The notes: generated by a model from the letters alone, not told the origin. Counted from the stretch's first letter, positions 23,186-30,695 are shown. The stretch: DNA of 39,352 nucleotides from an uncultured Acetatifactor sp. (GCA_947627535.1 CANQWM010000029.1:1-39352); one strand, 5' to 3'. Translations and numbers: made by a program.

Positions 23186-24664
23186 TCTGTCGTCAGGATT
23201 CTTGAAAGTATATTTTCCCTTGCCGTACCCGCCGACCGCTTCAATCAGCCCTGCTTTCTTAAGCTTGGTAATCAGATTTCCGGCAGCAGTTACAGAATCA
23301 TTTGTAATCGCCGCAATGTCAGAACGACCAAATATTCCGTCAGTTCCTACTTTCGCAAAGACAGCCTTCGCTTTCTGAATTGTGTTTGGAGTTGCGGTCA
23401 GTTTCTCAATCGCAACTTCAATCGCAACTTCAATCGCAACTTCAATCGCAACATGGTCTGCATCAATCGCAGTATTTTCAGCCACGGTTGCTTCTGGGCC
23501 CGGCTTTGCCCCATAGTTCAGGTTATACAGTGTGACCTGAAATGAGGTGACATCCGAATAGAAGATCGGCTCCAAATCCGCACGGAAGTTGTGGGCGGCA
23601 TGATAGGCGTCCGTTATTTTCTTAAAGCCGCTGCCCTGCCGCTCCATATATCCCAGCCGCCCGAAAATGTCTGCCAGAATGGGGTTGCGCCGGGTGGAGG
23701 AAACATTTTCTATATCCCGTTCCTGTATCGGCGTTCCGTCCGCCATACCGCCGGGAGAATGGATCGTAAGCCGGTCATCATAGATGTCGATATGAACTTC
23801 GCTCCCTAAAATCAGGTAGTCACGGTGGATCAGAGCATTTACGAGAGCCTCAAAAACACTTCTCTCACAGTAGTCGGGCATCTCGATCCGGGAATCAGCG
23901 GTTTTCTTCCAGCGCGTTTTCATATTCCGCTTCACAAAGCTGACGCCCTCGTTCAAAAGAATAATCAGACTGCCGGAATACTCCGCGCTGTCCAGAGCAT
24001 CGACCATGCCGCCGCTCTTATCCAGCCCGTTCCATCGGGTACAGAACAAGCGCGAATGGCGCATGGGAGAATCATCCGCGATCAAAGCGCCAGCATTTGT
24101 CAGCTTGCCTTGTTCATTCCGAATTCCAAAAGAGTCAAACAATTTATCCTCCATGCTGCTTCCCGTCCAAACCTTGTATCTCTCCCTCAGTTTGGAAAAA
24201 GCATAGTCCTTGAAACTGTATTCGGTGGGAAGCGCATCATAAGTGCGGTTCATACCTTTTAAAATCAACTGGTTCAGAACGTAATCCGGTGCGATTACAC
24301 TCTCGTTGCCAATGCGGATATAGGCTTCCATCACGCCGTCAGCCTTATAATAATACGGCGTGGTTCGTCCCGCGGATACGGTCAATATCAGGATGTCTTT
24401 GCCAAGCTCTCTTTCGGGCGACAAAATAAAGTTTGGGAAAGGCGTAATACGTTCTTTTATCAATCGGCTGATTGTCTCGGCATCGGCCTGCGCATCAGCC
24501 AAGCCGATTATATTTCTGTTATTGTCAACGCCGAGAAACAATGTTCCACCGATCCCATTGGCAAAGGCGCTGATGCTTTTGAGCCAGCTTTTGGGTTTCC
24601 TCGTTTCCAGAGCAACCTTAAAATCGCATTCCGTCGCTTCTGCTATCCATCTTTCAATCTTCAT
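23183..24664 (-). CDS. Schlafen/AlbA-type ATP-binding protein (putative transcriptional regulator)
   Basis: Minus-strand ATG 24664 with GGGGAGG upstream; 493 aa. The N-terminal AlbA_2/Schlafen domain (about 10-130) has SISAFANGIGGTLFLGVDNN, followed by a middle region and a GHKL-like ATP-binding segment (FEALVNALIHRDYLILGSEV, DIYDDRLTIHSPGGM, about 265-310; GYMERQGSGFKKI near 345). A tandem VAIE repeat (four copies, about 402-417) acts as a linker to a C-terminal winged helix (about 435-485, GRSDIAAITNDSV, LITKLKKAGLIEAVGGYGKG). Proteins of this layout are common in Clostridia accessory DNA; some are linked to defence or transcription control, but function here is unknown. The start overlaps the DUF6076-like remnant by 11 bp. 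Confidence 0.8.
   Translation of the reverse strand: MKIERWIAEATECDFKVALETRKPKSWLKSISAFANGIGGTLFLGVDNNRNIIGLADAQADAETISRLIKERITPFPNFILSPERELGKDILILTVSAGRTTPYYYKADGVMEAYIRIGNESVIAPDYVLNQLILKGMNRTYDALPTEYSFKDYAFSKLRERYKVWTGSSMEDKLFDSFGIRNEQGKLTNAGALIADDSPMRHSRLFCTRWNGLDKSGGMVDALDSAEYSGSLIILLNEGVSFVKRNMKTRWKKTADSRIEMPDYCERSVFEALVNALIHRDYLILGSEVHIDIYDDRLTIHSPGGMADGTPIQERDIENVSSTRRNPILADIFGRLGYMERQGSGFKKITDAYHAAHNFRADLEPIFYSDVTSFQVTLYNLNYGAKPGPEATVAENTAIDADHVAIEVAIEVAIEVAIEKLTATPNTIQKAKAVFAKVGTDGIFGRSDIAAITNDSVTAAGNLITKLKKAGLIEAVGGYGKGKYTFKNPDDR
23406..23453. repeat. 12-bp in-frame tandem repeat, four copies
   Basis: TCAATCGCAACT is repeated four times without a break (last base of the last copy differs). 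On the minus strand it encodes VAIE x4 in the linker of the Schlafen/AlbA protein. Copy-number change by slippage would alter linker length without breaking the frame. Confidence 0.9.
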
Positions 24665-25081
24665 TCTGCGCCTCCCCGTCTGGCTTATTCTTCTTCCTGC
24701 TCTTGTAGACGTTGTACCTGTTTTTGCATTCCGGGCTGCAAAACTGATTGCTGGGGCGGCTCGCTACGAAAACCTTTGTGCAGTGCTTACATAGCCGCAG
24801 CGGTTTTGTGTCGTCTATCAGCATGAAACGGAACATTATCTCTGGATACCCAGCACCCTGACTTCTTTCTGGATTTTGCTGTCCGGCTTTTTACTCATGC
24901 AGAGCCGCCCGATGTTGAGGGCATCCAGCACAAGTTGCTGCGCATCCTTCAACGGGTCATATATCTCCGGCTTTGCGTTTTTCGCCGGAGTGAGATAGAA
25001 CGTTCCATCCTCCGCTGTCTGCCATTCATATTCACTGTACCGCACTCAATGGGAGCTTGTACGTTCAAACAAATTTCTCAT
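24654..25081 (-). pseudogene. DUF6076-like gene with internal deletion and in-frame stop
   Basis: The minus strand starts at ATG 25081 (MRNLFERTSSH), meets TGA directly before GTG at 25045, and then reads VRYSEYEWQTAEDGTFYLTP through DAQQLVLDALNIGRLCMSKK to KIQKEV. It then shifts to RVLGIQR and stops at 24836. In another frame the end of the same family resumes: MFRFMLIDDTKPLRLCKHCT, KVFVASRPSNQFCSPECKNR, YNVYKSRKK, stopping at 24654. The CxxC...CxxxC zinc-finger tail and RYSEYEW start resemble proteins I know as DUF6076. About 250 residues of the middle are missing. It keeps a good promoter (25125-25153). Confidence 0.6.
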
Positions 25082-25124
25082 ACCGTCTTCTGTGTAACCA
25101 GAATATCGAATATTCCTATTACCT

Positions 25125-25153
25125 ATTATATGAATTGCCGCAATCCCTGTCAA
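25125..25153 (-). promoter_or_regulatory. Consensus promoter for the DUF6076-like/Schlafen unit
   Basis: On the minus strand TTGACA (25153-25148), 17-bp spacer and TATAAT (25130-25125) are both perfect. It would transcribe the pseudogene and the overlapping Schlafen/AlbA gene. Confidence 0.8.
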
Positions 25154-25215
25154 TGCCGGTGTCCTTCATTTTCGCAAGAAAGCGCCCTCATCCATCGTCA
25201 TAAGCTGTCCCGATT

Positions 25216-25250
25216 CCTCCCGCTGCCTGAGTGCCGGGAGGATTTTCTTT
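25216..25250 (+). terminator. Terminator-like hairpin
   Basis: CCTCCCG (25216-25222) pairs with CGGGAGG (25235-25241), followed by ATTTTCTTTTT. It sits at the right edge of the accessory block; no intact plus-strand gene ends just before it, so it may be a relic of a lost gene. The rest of 25154-25349 shows nothing convincing. Confidence 0.5.
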
Positions 25251-25349
25251 TTAATGCTCAAAGCTATGGCCTGGCTGGGCGCTGAATTGTTAAGACAAAT
25301 ATATAAAATTTTTGAGTTTGTAATGAACATCGAAGAGGAAAAATACCGC

Positions 25350-25400
25350 TTGACAGAAAGGTCCGGGGGGGTAGAATAAGGACGGCTTGTAAATACAAGC
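25350..25400 (+). promoter_or_regulatory. Promoter with inverted-repeat operator candidate
   Basis: TTGACA at 25350-25355, 16-bp spacer with a G-run, TAGAAT at 25372-25377. The perfect inverted repeat GCTTGT-AAAT-ACAAGC (25385-25400) covers the expected start site, a typical place for a repressor operator. It precedes the 115-aa gene at 25427. Confidence 0.6.
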
Positions 25401-25426
25401 TAAGAAAACGTACAGGAGGAAAGGAT

Positions 25427-25774
25427 ATGCCAATGGAATTGGATATAGTGAGGGGAATGCTGATAGGGGCGCAGAAAGCCGTGAAAGAGATAAGGCTTCT
25501 GCTGCAGGAGAACAAAATCGAGGAGGCGCGGGAAACGGCGGCGAGAAAGATTTTGTGTCTGGTGGATATGTACAAAGAAGGAGAACTTGAAAAGTACCGC
25601 AATACGCCGGATAACCTCAAAAGCGCTCCCAATTCGGAGCGCATGTTGGAAAACGCAGGGAGGATGGAGGCGGTGCTGGACCTGTTTAGAAATGAGAACG
25701 ACGACTGGCGTCCCTGTGAGGAGTGGAATCTGGACGCGGTTGACCAGCTTTTAGAGGAAATCATCAATTCCTAA
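25427..25774 (+). CDS. Unknown 115-aa helical protein
   Basis: ATG 25427 with AGGAGGA at 25414-25420 (6-nt spacing). The acidic, soluble, mostly helical product (starts MPMELDIVRGMLIGAQKAVK; ends LDAVDQLLEEIINS) has no signal, membrane segment or recognised motif. It has its own promoter with a possible operator and is followed by the lipoprotein gene 63 bp later without a terminator between, so the two may be co-transcribed. Composition is like the core genes, so it is probably resident rather than acquired. No function is proposed. Confidence 0.7.
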   Translation: MPMELDIVRGMLIGAQKAVKEIRLLLQENKIEEARETAARKILCLVDMYKEGELEKYRNTPDNLKSAPNSERMLENAGRMEAVLDLFRNENDDWRPCEEWNLDAVDQLLEEIINS

Positions 25775-25837
25775 AAAGATCAGGAAGGAATTTACGGGAA
25801 AGCTGTTCTTGAACGGATACAAAAAAGGAGGATCATT

Positions 25838-26755
25838 ATGAAAAAGAGGATTTTGGCACTGCTGCTGGCAGTGGCAACGGCATCCATGCTTGCAGGCTGC
25901 GGAAAGGATGACGGCGGCCGGGAGAGAGAAAGCCGTGAGGAAAGCAGCTATGAACAGGAGGAGAGCGCTCCGGAGAGCGTTTCGGAACCGGAAGAACCTG
26001 AAGAAGCGCCCCTTCTGACCAGCGCTTACGCGTCGGCAAAGCCCGGCAATGAATTTCAGTTTGGCGCTTATGAGCAGGACAACAATCTTTCTGACGGCGC
26101 AGAGCCTATCGAATGGGTGGTGCTTGCGAATGAAGGGGACAGGATTTTAGTGTTGAGCAAGTATGTGCTGGTAGGAGAACCGGAGGAGATTAGGAATGAG
26201 GAAATACAGAATGATAAACTCCCGGGTGTAGTCTCCGACTACGGCAACGCCCTAGTGACTTGGGAAGTAAGCGCTGAGCGGAAATGGCTGAACAGCATTT
26301 TTTACCAGGAAGCATTTTCGGACGAGGAAAGAAACTGTATCCTGCAGTCGGAACTCACAACACCGGACATGGAGGGTACAGATTCTTGGAGTACTTTTCA
26401 TTCACTTGGCGGTGCGGACACGACGGATTATCTGTTTTCGTTAAGCTACGAGGAGTTTCAGGAATATGTAGAGCCTCTAAAGATAGCAAAAGCAGAAGCC
26501 ACGGCGGCCTGCGTTGTACATGTGGACGAGGAAACGGGATATGTGTACTGGCTGCTCCGAACGCCTGGGGAACCGGATACCAGCGACGGTTATTCATTAT
26601 GTTTTGCCTCAATTCATTCTGAGAGTGGGGATGTATATTATCAAGATGACTATGGTAACACACACATGTTAAATGGCCGCCTGCGTCATATTAACGGTGG
26701 CGATGATGTGACCCATTATGGCCTGCGCATGGCCATGTGGCTTAAGGTGGAATAG
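25838..26755 (+). CDS. Lipoprotein with DUF6273-like domain
   Basis: ATG 25838 with AAAGGAGG upstream. The 305-aa protein has a lipoprotein signal (MKKRILALLLAVATASMLAG then Cys; lipobox MLAGC), an acidic low-complexity linker rich in Glu/Ser/Pro (about 27-60), and a domain at about 65-305 beginning FQFGAYEQDN with IEWVVLANEGDRILVLSKYV, WLNSIFYQEAFSDEER, YWLLRTPGEP and a C-terminal HYGLRMAMWLKVE. The order 'FGxYxQ..IEWxVL....LLS...WLN..FY..AFS..E...I', 'WLRTPG', 'G.R.A.WL' is that of DUF6273 proteins, secreted or lipid-anchored in many Clostridia; their function is unknown to me. Followed by a strong terminator. Confidence 0.8.
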   Translation: MKKRILALLLAVATASMLAGCGKDDGGRERESREESSYEQEESAPESVSEPEEPEEAPLLTSAYASAKPGNEFQFGAYEQDNNLSDGAEPIEWVVLANEGDRILVLSKYVLVGEPEEIRNEEIQNDKLPGVVSDYGNALVTWEVSAERKWLNSIFYQEAFSDEERNCILQSELTTPDMEGTDSWSTFHSLGGADTTDYLFSLSYEEFQEYVEPLKIAKAEATAACVVHVDEETGYVYWLLRTPGEPDTSDGYSLCFASIHSESGDVYYQDDYGNTHMLNGRLRHINGGDDVTHYGLRMAMWLKVE

Positions 26756-26831
26756 AAAAGAAACATTGCATTTGACTGACCGTTCAGGAATCGTTCAGGA
26801 ACCGAAAGGGAAATTTGAGGAAAAAGTCAGA

Positions 26832-26861
26832 AGGCTGCCGCAGGATTGCGGCAGCCTTTTT
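26832..26861 (+). terminator. Intrinsic terminator after the lipoprotein gene
   Basis: AGGCTGCCGCA (26832-26842) and TGCGGCAGCCT (26847-26857) form a perfect 11-bp stem with a 4-nt loop, then TTTT. Confidence 0.9.
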
Positions 26862-26934
26862 GCAGCCTGTCCTTTGAGAACGCATTGACATTTATGCCTT
26901 TAATCTGAGTTTGAATAAAATTTCTGAGTTAGCC

Positions 26935-26963
26935 TTGACGCTGGACGGCAGACATGCTATACT
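26935..26963 (+). promoter_or_regulatory. tRNA-Val promoter
   Basis: TTGACG at 26935-26940, 17-bp spacer, TATACT at 26958-26963. Downstream, the 12-mer TGGCTGTAAAAA occurs twice in tandem (26971-26994) in the 5' leader of the tRNA. Confidence 0.75.
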
Positions 26964-27003
26964 TACAAAGTGGCTGTAAAAATGGCTGTAAAAAAGCCGG
27001 AAC

Positions 27004-27077
27004 GGAAGCATAGCTCAGCCGGGATGAGCGTTCGCCTCACACGCGAAAGGTCAGGGGTTCGAGCCCCCTTGCTTCCA
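27004..27077 (+). tRNA. tRNA-Val(CAC)
   Basis: Acceptor stem GGAAGCA (27004-27010) pairs with TGCTTCC (27070-27076), discriminator A27077. D-arm GCTC...GAGC, anticodon stem TTCGC/GCGAA with loop CTCACAC, anticodon CAC at 27038-27040, T-arm with GGTTCGAGCC. CCA is not encoded; TTT follows. Confidence 0.93.
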
Positions 27078-27095
27078 TTTTTCCAAAACAAAAAA

Positions 27096-27142
27096 TTCTA
27101 TTGACATTTTCTATTGACATTTGGAAATGAATCAGATAGAAT
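27096..27142 (+). promoter_or_regulatory. tRNA-Leu promoter with duplicated -35
   Basis: TTCTATTGACATTT occurs twice with a 13-bp period (27096-27109 and 27109-27122), giving TTGACA at 27101-27106 and 27114-27119. The second is 17 bp from TAGAAT (27137-27142); TATAAT (27142-27147) overlaps it. Confidence 0.7.
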
Positions 27143-27153
27143 ATAATTTGTTC

Positions 27154-27237
27154 GCAGGAATGGCGGAATTGGCAGACGCGCACGGTTCAGGTCCGTGTGG
27201 TAGCAATACCATGAGAGTTCAAGTCTCTTTTCCTGCA
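27154..27237 (+). tRNA. tRNA-Leu(CAG)
   Basis: Acceptor GCAGGAA (27154-27160) pairs with TTCCTGC (27230-27236), discriminator A27237. Anticodon stem CACGG/CCGTG with loop TTCAGGT, anticodon CAG at 27188-27190; long variable arm (TGGTAGCAATACCA) as in class II tRNAs; T-loop GTTCAAGTC. No encoded CCA. Confidence 0.93.
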
Positions 27238-27244
27238 TGCGGAG

Positions 27245-27280
27245 AGAGTGTTAAGTACGTTACTTAGCACTCTTTTTTTC
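27245..27280 (+). terminator. Terminator of the tRNA transcript
   Basis: AGAGTGTTAAGTA (27245-27257) pairs with TACTTAGCACTCT (27261-27273), one G-T wobble, loop CGT, followed by a T-run. Confidence 0.9.
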
Positions 27281-27317
27281 ACTGACAGAAACAAAAAACA
27301 AGGAATAACCGAAAAAA

Positions 27318-28706
27318 ATGGAAAAACGGACAGCTTTGCATACGGACGGTGACAAAAGGGACGACGAAAAAAAGCAGAAAAAGAAGCCCGCAGGGCGGCC
27401 CCGGAGCGGGAGAGGGACAGGCGCCGGGGAGAAGGCGGAGCGCAGGGAATGGTATCAGCTTGACCTGTCGGCGATTGTGTATCCCACGCTGCAGCGCCGG
27501 GATTTTTCCTCCGTGTACAGGCTTTCCGTGGTGCTCAAGGAAGAGATCCGGCCCCAGGTCCTGCAGCAGGCCCTGGATCTGACGCTGCCCCGGTTCCCCA
27601 CCTACAAGGCGGCAATCCGAAAAGGCCTTTTCTGGCGGTATCTGGAGCCCAACGACCGGCCGGGGCCCTTTGTGCAGGAGGATGTAAAGAACCCCTGCCA
27701 GCCCATGTATTTCAAAGAAAACAACCGTTATCTTATCAGGGTTTATTACTTTAGAAACCGTATTTCTCTGGAGGCCCATCACAGTCTGGGGGACGGGACC
27801 GGAGGAATGTGCGTGCTTCTGACACTGACGGCTACCTATCTGAGACTTTTAGGATATCAAGGAATCGAGAACGGCGGATTTGTGCTGGATATCAATGAGA
27901 AACCGGACAAAGAGGAGCTGGAGGACGCTTACATGCGTTACGCCAACGCAAAGGTCTGTCCGCCCCGGCTGGAAGAAAAGGCATACCGTGTCCGGGGGAC
28001 GGCGGAACCTTTTTACACGCTGAACATCATTGACGGCATCATGTCCGTGTCCCAGGTGGCGGCGGTGGCGGAGCGGTATCATGCGACAGTTACGGAATAC
28101 CTGAACGCCGCGCTGCTGGAGGCGCTGCTGAAAAAGCAGAAGGAGGACGGCGGACGCAGGCTGCGGCCGGTGAAGATCGCCATGCCGGTGAATCTGCGGC
28201 GTTTTTTCCCTTCCATTACCCTGCGGAATTTCATTACCATGATCTATCCCGGCGTGGATCCGAGACTGGGGGAGTATACCTTTGAGGAAATCGTGCAGCA
28301 GGTCCGAAACTATATGCGCTACCATCTGAACGAGAAGCTGCTGAAGGGAGACATTACCACCAACGCGGAGACCCAGAGGAATCCTTTGATCAGAGTGGTG
28401 CCTTTGTTCCTGAAGGACCTGGTAGTGCGCATGTTCTACACAAAGGTGCAGGACCGCAATTCCTCGGCGGGACTGACCAATATGGGGATTATGAAGGTGC
28501 CGGAAGGGATGAAGCCTCTGATCGAGCGGTTTGACATTTATATGGGCCAGCCCTTTTCCCGCCGGACAAACTGTGCCGTCATCAGCTTTGGGGATACGCT
28601 GACCGTCAATTTTGCCAGCAGTATCGTGGAGACGGATGTGGAACGGTATTTTTTCCGCAGGCTGGTCAGGGACGGCATCCATGTAAAGATAGAGAGCAAC
28701 CGTTAA
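27318..28706 (+). CDS. Condensation-domain / alcohol acetyltransferase-like protein
   Basis: ATG 27318; the ribosome site is weak (AAGGA about 14 nt upstream). The 462-aa protein has a basic, disordered start (about 1-40, Lys/Arg/Gly-rich), then a chloramphenicol-acetyltransferase-like fold. The catalytic motif HHxxxDG is seen as HHSLGDG at residues 154-160, preceded by RISLEA. A second half follows with VTEYLNAALLEALLKKQKED, KIAMPVNLRRFFPS and the region INR-like NCAVISFGDTLTVNFASSI near the C-terminus. The family includes alcohol acetyltransferases and condensation domains that join an acyl-thioester to an alcohol or amine. The acyl donor and acceptor are unknown. It leads a three-gene unit with a zinc-ribbon membrane protein and an esterase. 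Confidence 0.8.
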   Translation: MEKRTALHTDGDKRDDEKKQKKKPAGRPRSGRGTGAGEKAERREWYQLDLSAIVYPTLQRRDFSSVYRLSVVLKEEIRPQVLQQALDLTLPRFPTYKAAIRKGLFWRYLEPNDRPGPFVQEDVKNPCQPMYFKENNRYLIRVYYFRNRISLEAHHSLGDGTGGMCVLLTLTATYLRLLGYQGIENGGFVLDINEKPDKEELEDAYMRYANAKVCPPRLEEKAYRVRGTAEPFYTLNIIDGIMSVSQVAAVAERYHATVTEYLNAALLEALLKKQKEDGGRRLRPVKIAMPVNLRRFFPSITLRNFITMIYPGVDPRLGEYTFEEIVQQVRNYMRYHLNEKLLKGDITTNAETQRNPLIRVVPLFLKDLVVRMFYTKVQDRNSSAGLTNMGIMKVPEGMKPLIERFDIYMGQPFSRRTNCAVISFGDTLTVNFASSIVETDVERYFFRRLVRDGIHVKIESNR

Positions 28707-28748
28707 TTTCCGGCTGATTTCCAGATAGAAGAGAAAGAGAGGAATCCT

Positions 28749-29456
28749 ATGTCATACTGTGTAAACTGCGGCGTGGAGCTGGACGCTTCCGCGAAGAAAT
28801 GTCCCCTTTGCGCTACACCGGTGCTGAATCCCAACGAGACCGGAAGGGCGGATGAGGAGGCGGCGCCCTTTCCCGTCAGAAAAGAACAGGTGGAGCCTGT
28901 GAGACGGAAGGATTTTGGGATACTGGTATCCATAACCGTTCTGGCCGCCACGGCAGTGTGCGGCATTCTGAACGCGCTGGTCTTCCGGGGGAGTCTCTGG
29001 TCTCTGGCTGTGCTGGGAGGCTGTGTGGTGTTCTGGGTATTTCTGGAGCCTGTACTTTTCTTTACAGGGCAGCCGCTCTGGGTGTCGGTTCTGTGTGACG
29101 GGGCGGCGGTGGTCTTTCTGCTCTATATGATCACGTTCCTGTCCGAGGACAGCGGCTGGTTTTTGGGGCTGGGAGTCCCGCTGGCCGTGCTGACAACGGG
29201 AGTGGCGGAGATTTTTGTCCTGTGCCTGTGCAGGCTGCCCAGATCGTTCCTGACGGTGTCCCTGTATCTTTTTACAGCGGTGGGACTGTTTTGTCCCGGA
29301 ATCGAGATTCTGGTGGACCGCTACCTGGACAGCAGGATCGCGCTGAGCTGGTCTGCGGTGGTGCTGACGGTCTGCGGCGTGTTCGATATTGCGTTTATTA
29401 CGATCCTTTCCCGCAGCAGGCTGAGAAGCTATGTGCGCAGAAGGCTGCATTTTTAG
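28749..29456 (+). CDS. Zinc-ribbon multi-pass membrane protein (DUF6320-like)
   Basis: ATG 28749, 42 bp after the acyltransferase, with AGAGAGGAA upstream. The 235-aa protein starts with a zinc ribbon (MSYCVNCGVELDASAKKCPL C: Cys4, Cys7, Cys18, Cys21), a linker (about 25-55) and about seven hydrophobic segments (57-225), ending in a basic tail RSRLRSYVRRRLHF. I recognise this as like DUF6320, which I recall beside acyltransferase and esterase genes in Lachnospiraceae. It may anchor or supply the partners at the membrane; that is inference. Confidence 0.75.
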   Translation: MSYCVNCGVELDASAKKCPLCATPVLNPNETGRADEEAAPFPVRKEQVEPVRRKDFGILVSITVLAATAVCGILNALVFRGSLWSLAVLGGCVVFWVFLEPVLFFTGQPLWVSVLCDGAAVVFLLYMITFLSEDSGWFLGLGVPLAVLTTGVAEIFVLCLCRLPRSFLTVSLYLFTAVGLFCPGIEILVDRYLDSRIALSWSAVVLTVCGVFDIAFITILSRSRLRSYVRRRLHF

Positions 29457-29554
29457 GGGAAGAGGACGGAACCGGGCGAAGCGGAAGAACGAGAGGAAAA
29501 AGGGAAGAGGATAAAGGGAAGAGGGAAAGGGAAGCGAGGACGGGAAACAAAGAA

Positions 29555-30643
29555 ATGACGGGAAACAGGGAAAAGACAGAAAACGGAGAAAAGACAGAAG
29601 CCAGAGAAAAAACGGAAAACAAAGAAATGAAAGAAAACAAAGAAAAGACAGAAGTTAGAGAAAAGACGGAAATCGGAGAAATGAGAGAAAACGAAGAAAA
29701 GACGGAAAGCAGAGAAAAGAAAACAGGGAAAGAAAAAGAGACAAAAATTGAAAAAGGAGAAAAGAGGAATCAAAATCTGATGCACCTGATCCGGCGGGTC
29801 CACGGCCTGGTGGAGAACACGGATATAGAAAAACACAGGCATTCCCAGGACCAGATCGGCGCCGTTCTTGGCAGCGGCAGGGGAATCTGTTATCGGGAAA
29901 CGTTCCTTGAGGGCATGTATGGGGAGTGGGTCGGCGTGGACAGGGCCCACACCAAAAAATATGTGCTCCTGCACTGTCACGGAGGCGGCTATTCCACCGG
30001 GAGCAGCCTGTATGCGAGGACGCTTACGTCGAAGCTGGCTTCCTCCACCTCCATGGACGTGTTCTGCTTTGACTACAGGCTGGCGCCGGAGCATCCCTGC
30101 CCGGCTGCCCTGGAGGACGCCATGAAGGCATGGAATTATCTGATGCTGCTGGGCTACGGGGCGCGGGATGTGATCCTGACAGGAGACTCGGCCGGAGGAA
30201 ACCTGGCGCTTGCGCTGACCCTGAAGCTGAAGGAGGAGGGAAGGCTTCTGCCCAGAGGGCTGGTGCTGATGTCACCGTGGACGGACTTGACTTCCTCCGG
30301 AAAATCCTTTGAGACCAAGGCGGAGCTTGATCCCGTGCTGGACCGCGCCTATATAGACCGCATGGTGGACGCCTATGCGCCGGGACGCGACCTGAAGGAT
30401 CCTTATATTTCGCCGCTGTTCGGAAATATGGAAGGGTTTCCGCCAACCTATATCCAAGTGGGGGAGAACGAGATCCTGCTCAGCGATTCCATGCGGCTTT
30501 ACCAGGTCTTTACGGAGGCCGGTGTGCCGGTAAAGCTTGACGTCTATCCGGGTATGTGGCATGTGTTTCAGATGTCACCTGTGAAGGCGGCCAGGGAAGC
30601 TATGGATAAAAATGCACAATTTATTTATGATATTTGCAGATAA
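29555..30643 (+). CDS. HSL-family alpha/beta hydrolase (esterase) with Lys/Glu-repeat N-terminus
   Basis: The start is uncertain: ATG 29555 includes the repeat, ATG 29780 would leave a 287-aa catalytic core (GAGGA 11 nt upstream). The frame is open far upstream only because the DNA is almost pyrimidine-free. From 29555 the protein has 362 aa: hexapeptide repeats (residues 5-70), then a hydrolase core with oxyanion motif HGGG (142-145), a DYRLAPEHP block, nucleophile elbow GDSAGG (Ser212) and His336 in GMWHVF; the Asp is probably in the GENEILLSDS region. This is the hormone-sensitive-lipase type, acting on short acyl esters. It could hydrolyse the product of, or an ester related to, the upstream acyltransferase. 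Confidence 0.75.
   Translation: MTGNREKTENGEKTEAREKTENKEMKENKEKTEVREKTEIGEMRENEEKTESREKKTGKEKETKIEKGEKRNQNLMHLIRRVHGLVENTDIEKHRHSQDQIGAVLGSGRGICYRETFLEGMYGEWVGVDRAHTKKYVLLHCHGGGYSTGSSLYARTLTSKLASSTSMDVFCFDYRLAPEHPCPAALEDAMKAWNYLMLLGYGARDVILTGDSAGGNLALALTLKLKEEGRLLPRGLVLMSPWTDLTSSGKSFETKAELDPVLDRAYIDRMVDAYAPGRDLKDPYISPLFGNMEGFPPTYIQVGENEILLSDSMRLYQVFTEAGVPVKLDVYPGMWHVFQMSPVKAAREAMDKNAQFIYDICR
29567..29764 (+). repeat. 18-bp tandem minisatellite encoding a hexapeptide
   Basis: About eleven consecutive 18-bp units encode variants of [R/G/K]EKTE[N/A/V/I/S], for example REKTEN, GEKTEA, REKTEN, KEKTEV, REKTEI, EEKTES. No indel breaks the 18-bp period. The plus strand from about 29457 to 29770 is nearly all purine. 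Confidence 0.85.
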
Positions 30644-30695
30644 AAAAAGGAATCAGGGGCCCGGCGCAGAATATTTATGATAGGAGAACATCATT

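Noticed and set aside
23406..23453. CRISPR-like repeats
   Set aside because: The copies are directly adjacent with no spacers and keep a coding frame, so they are a simple tandem repeat.
25254..25379. A 41-codon ORF (starts MLKAMAWLGA)
   Set aside because: No ribosome site, no known family, and it runs across the promoter of the next gene.
27004..27237. tRNA genes as attachment sites of an integrated element
   Set aside because: No second copy of either tRNA 3' end and no integrase are seen in the window.
29222..29554. Upstream start of the esterase inside the DUF6320-like gene
   Set aside because: The frame is open there only as an overlap in another frame and the purine-rich tract lacks stops by composition.
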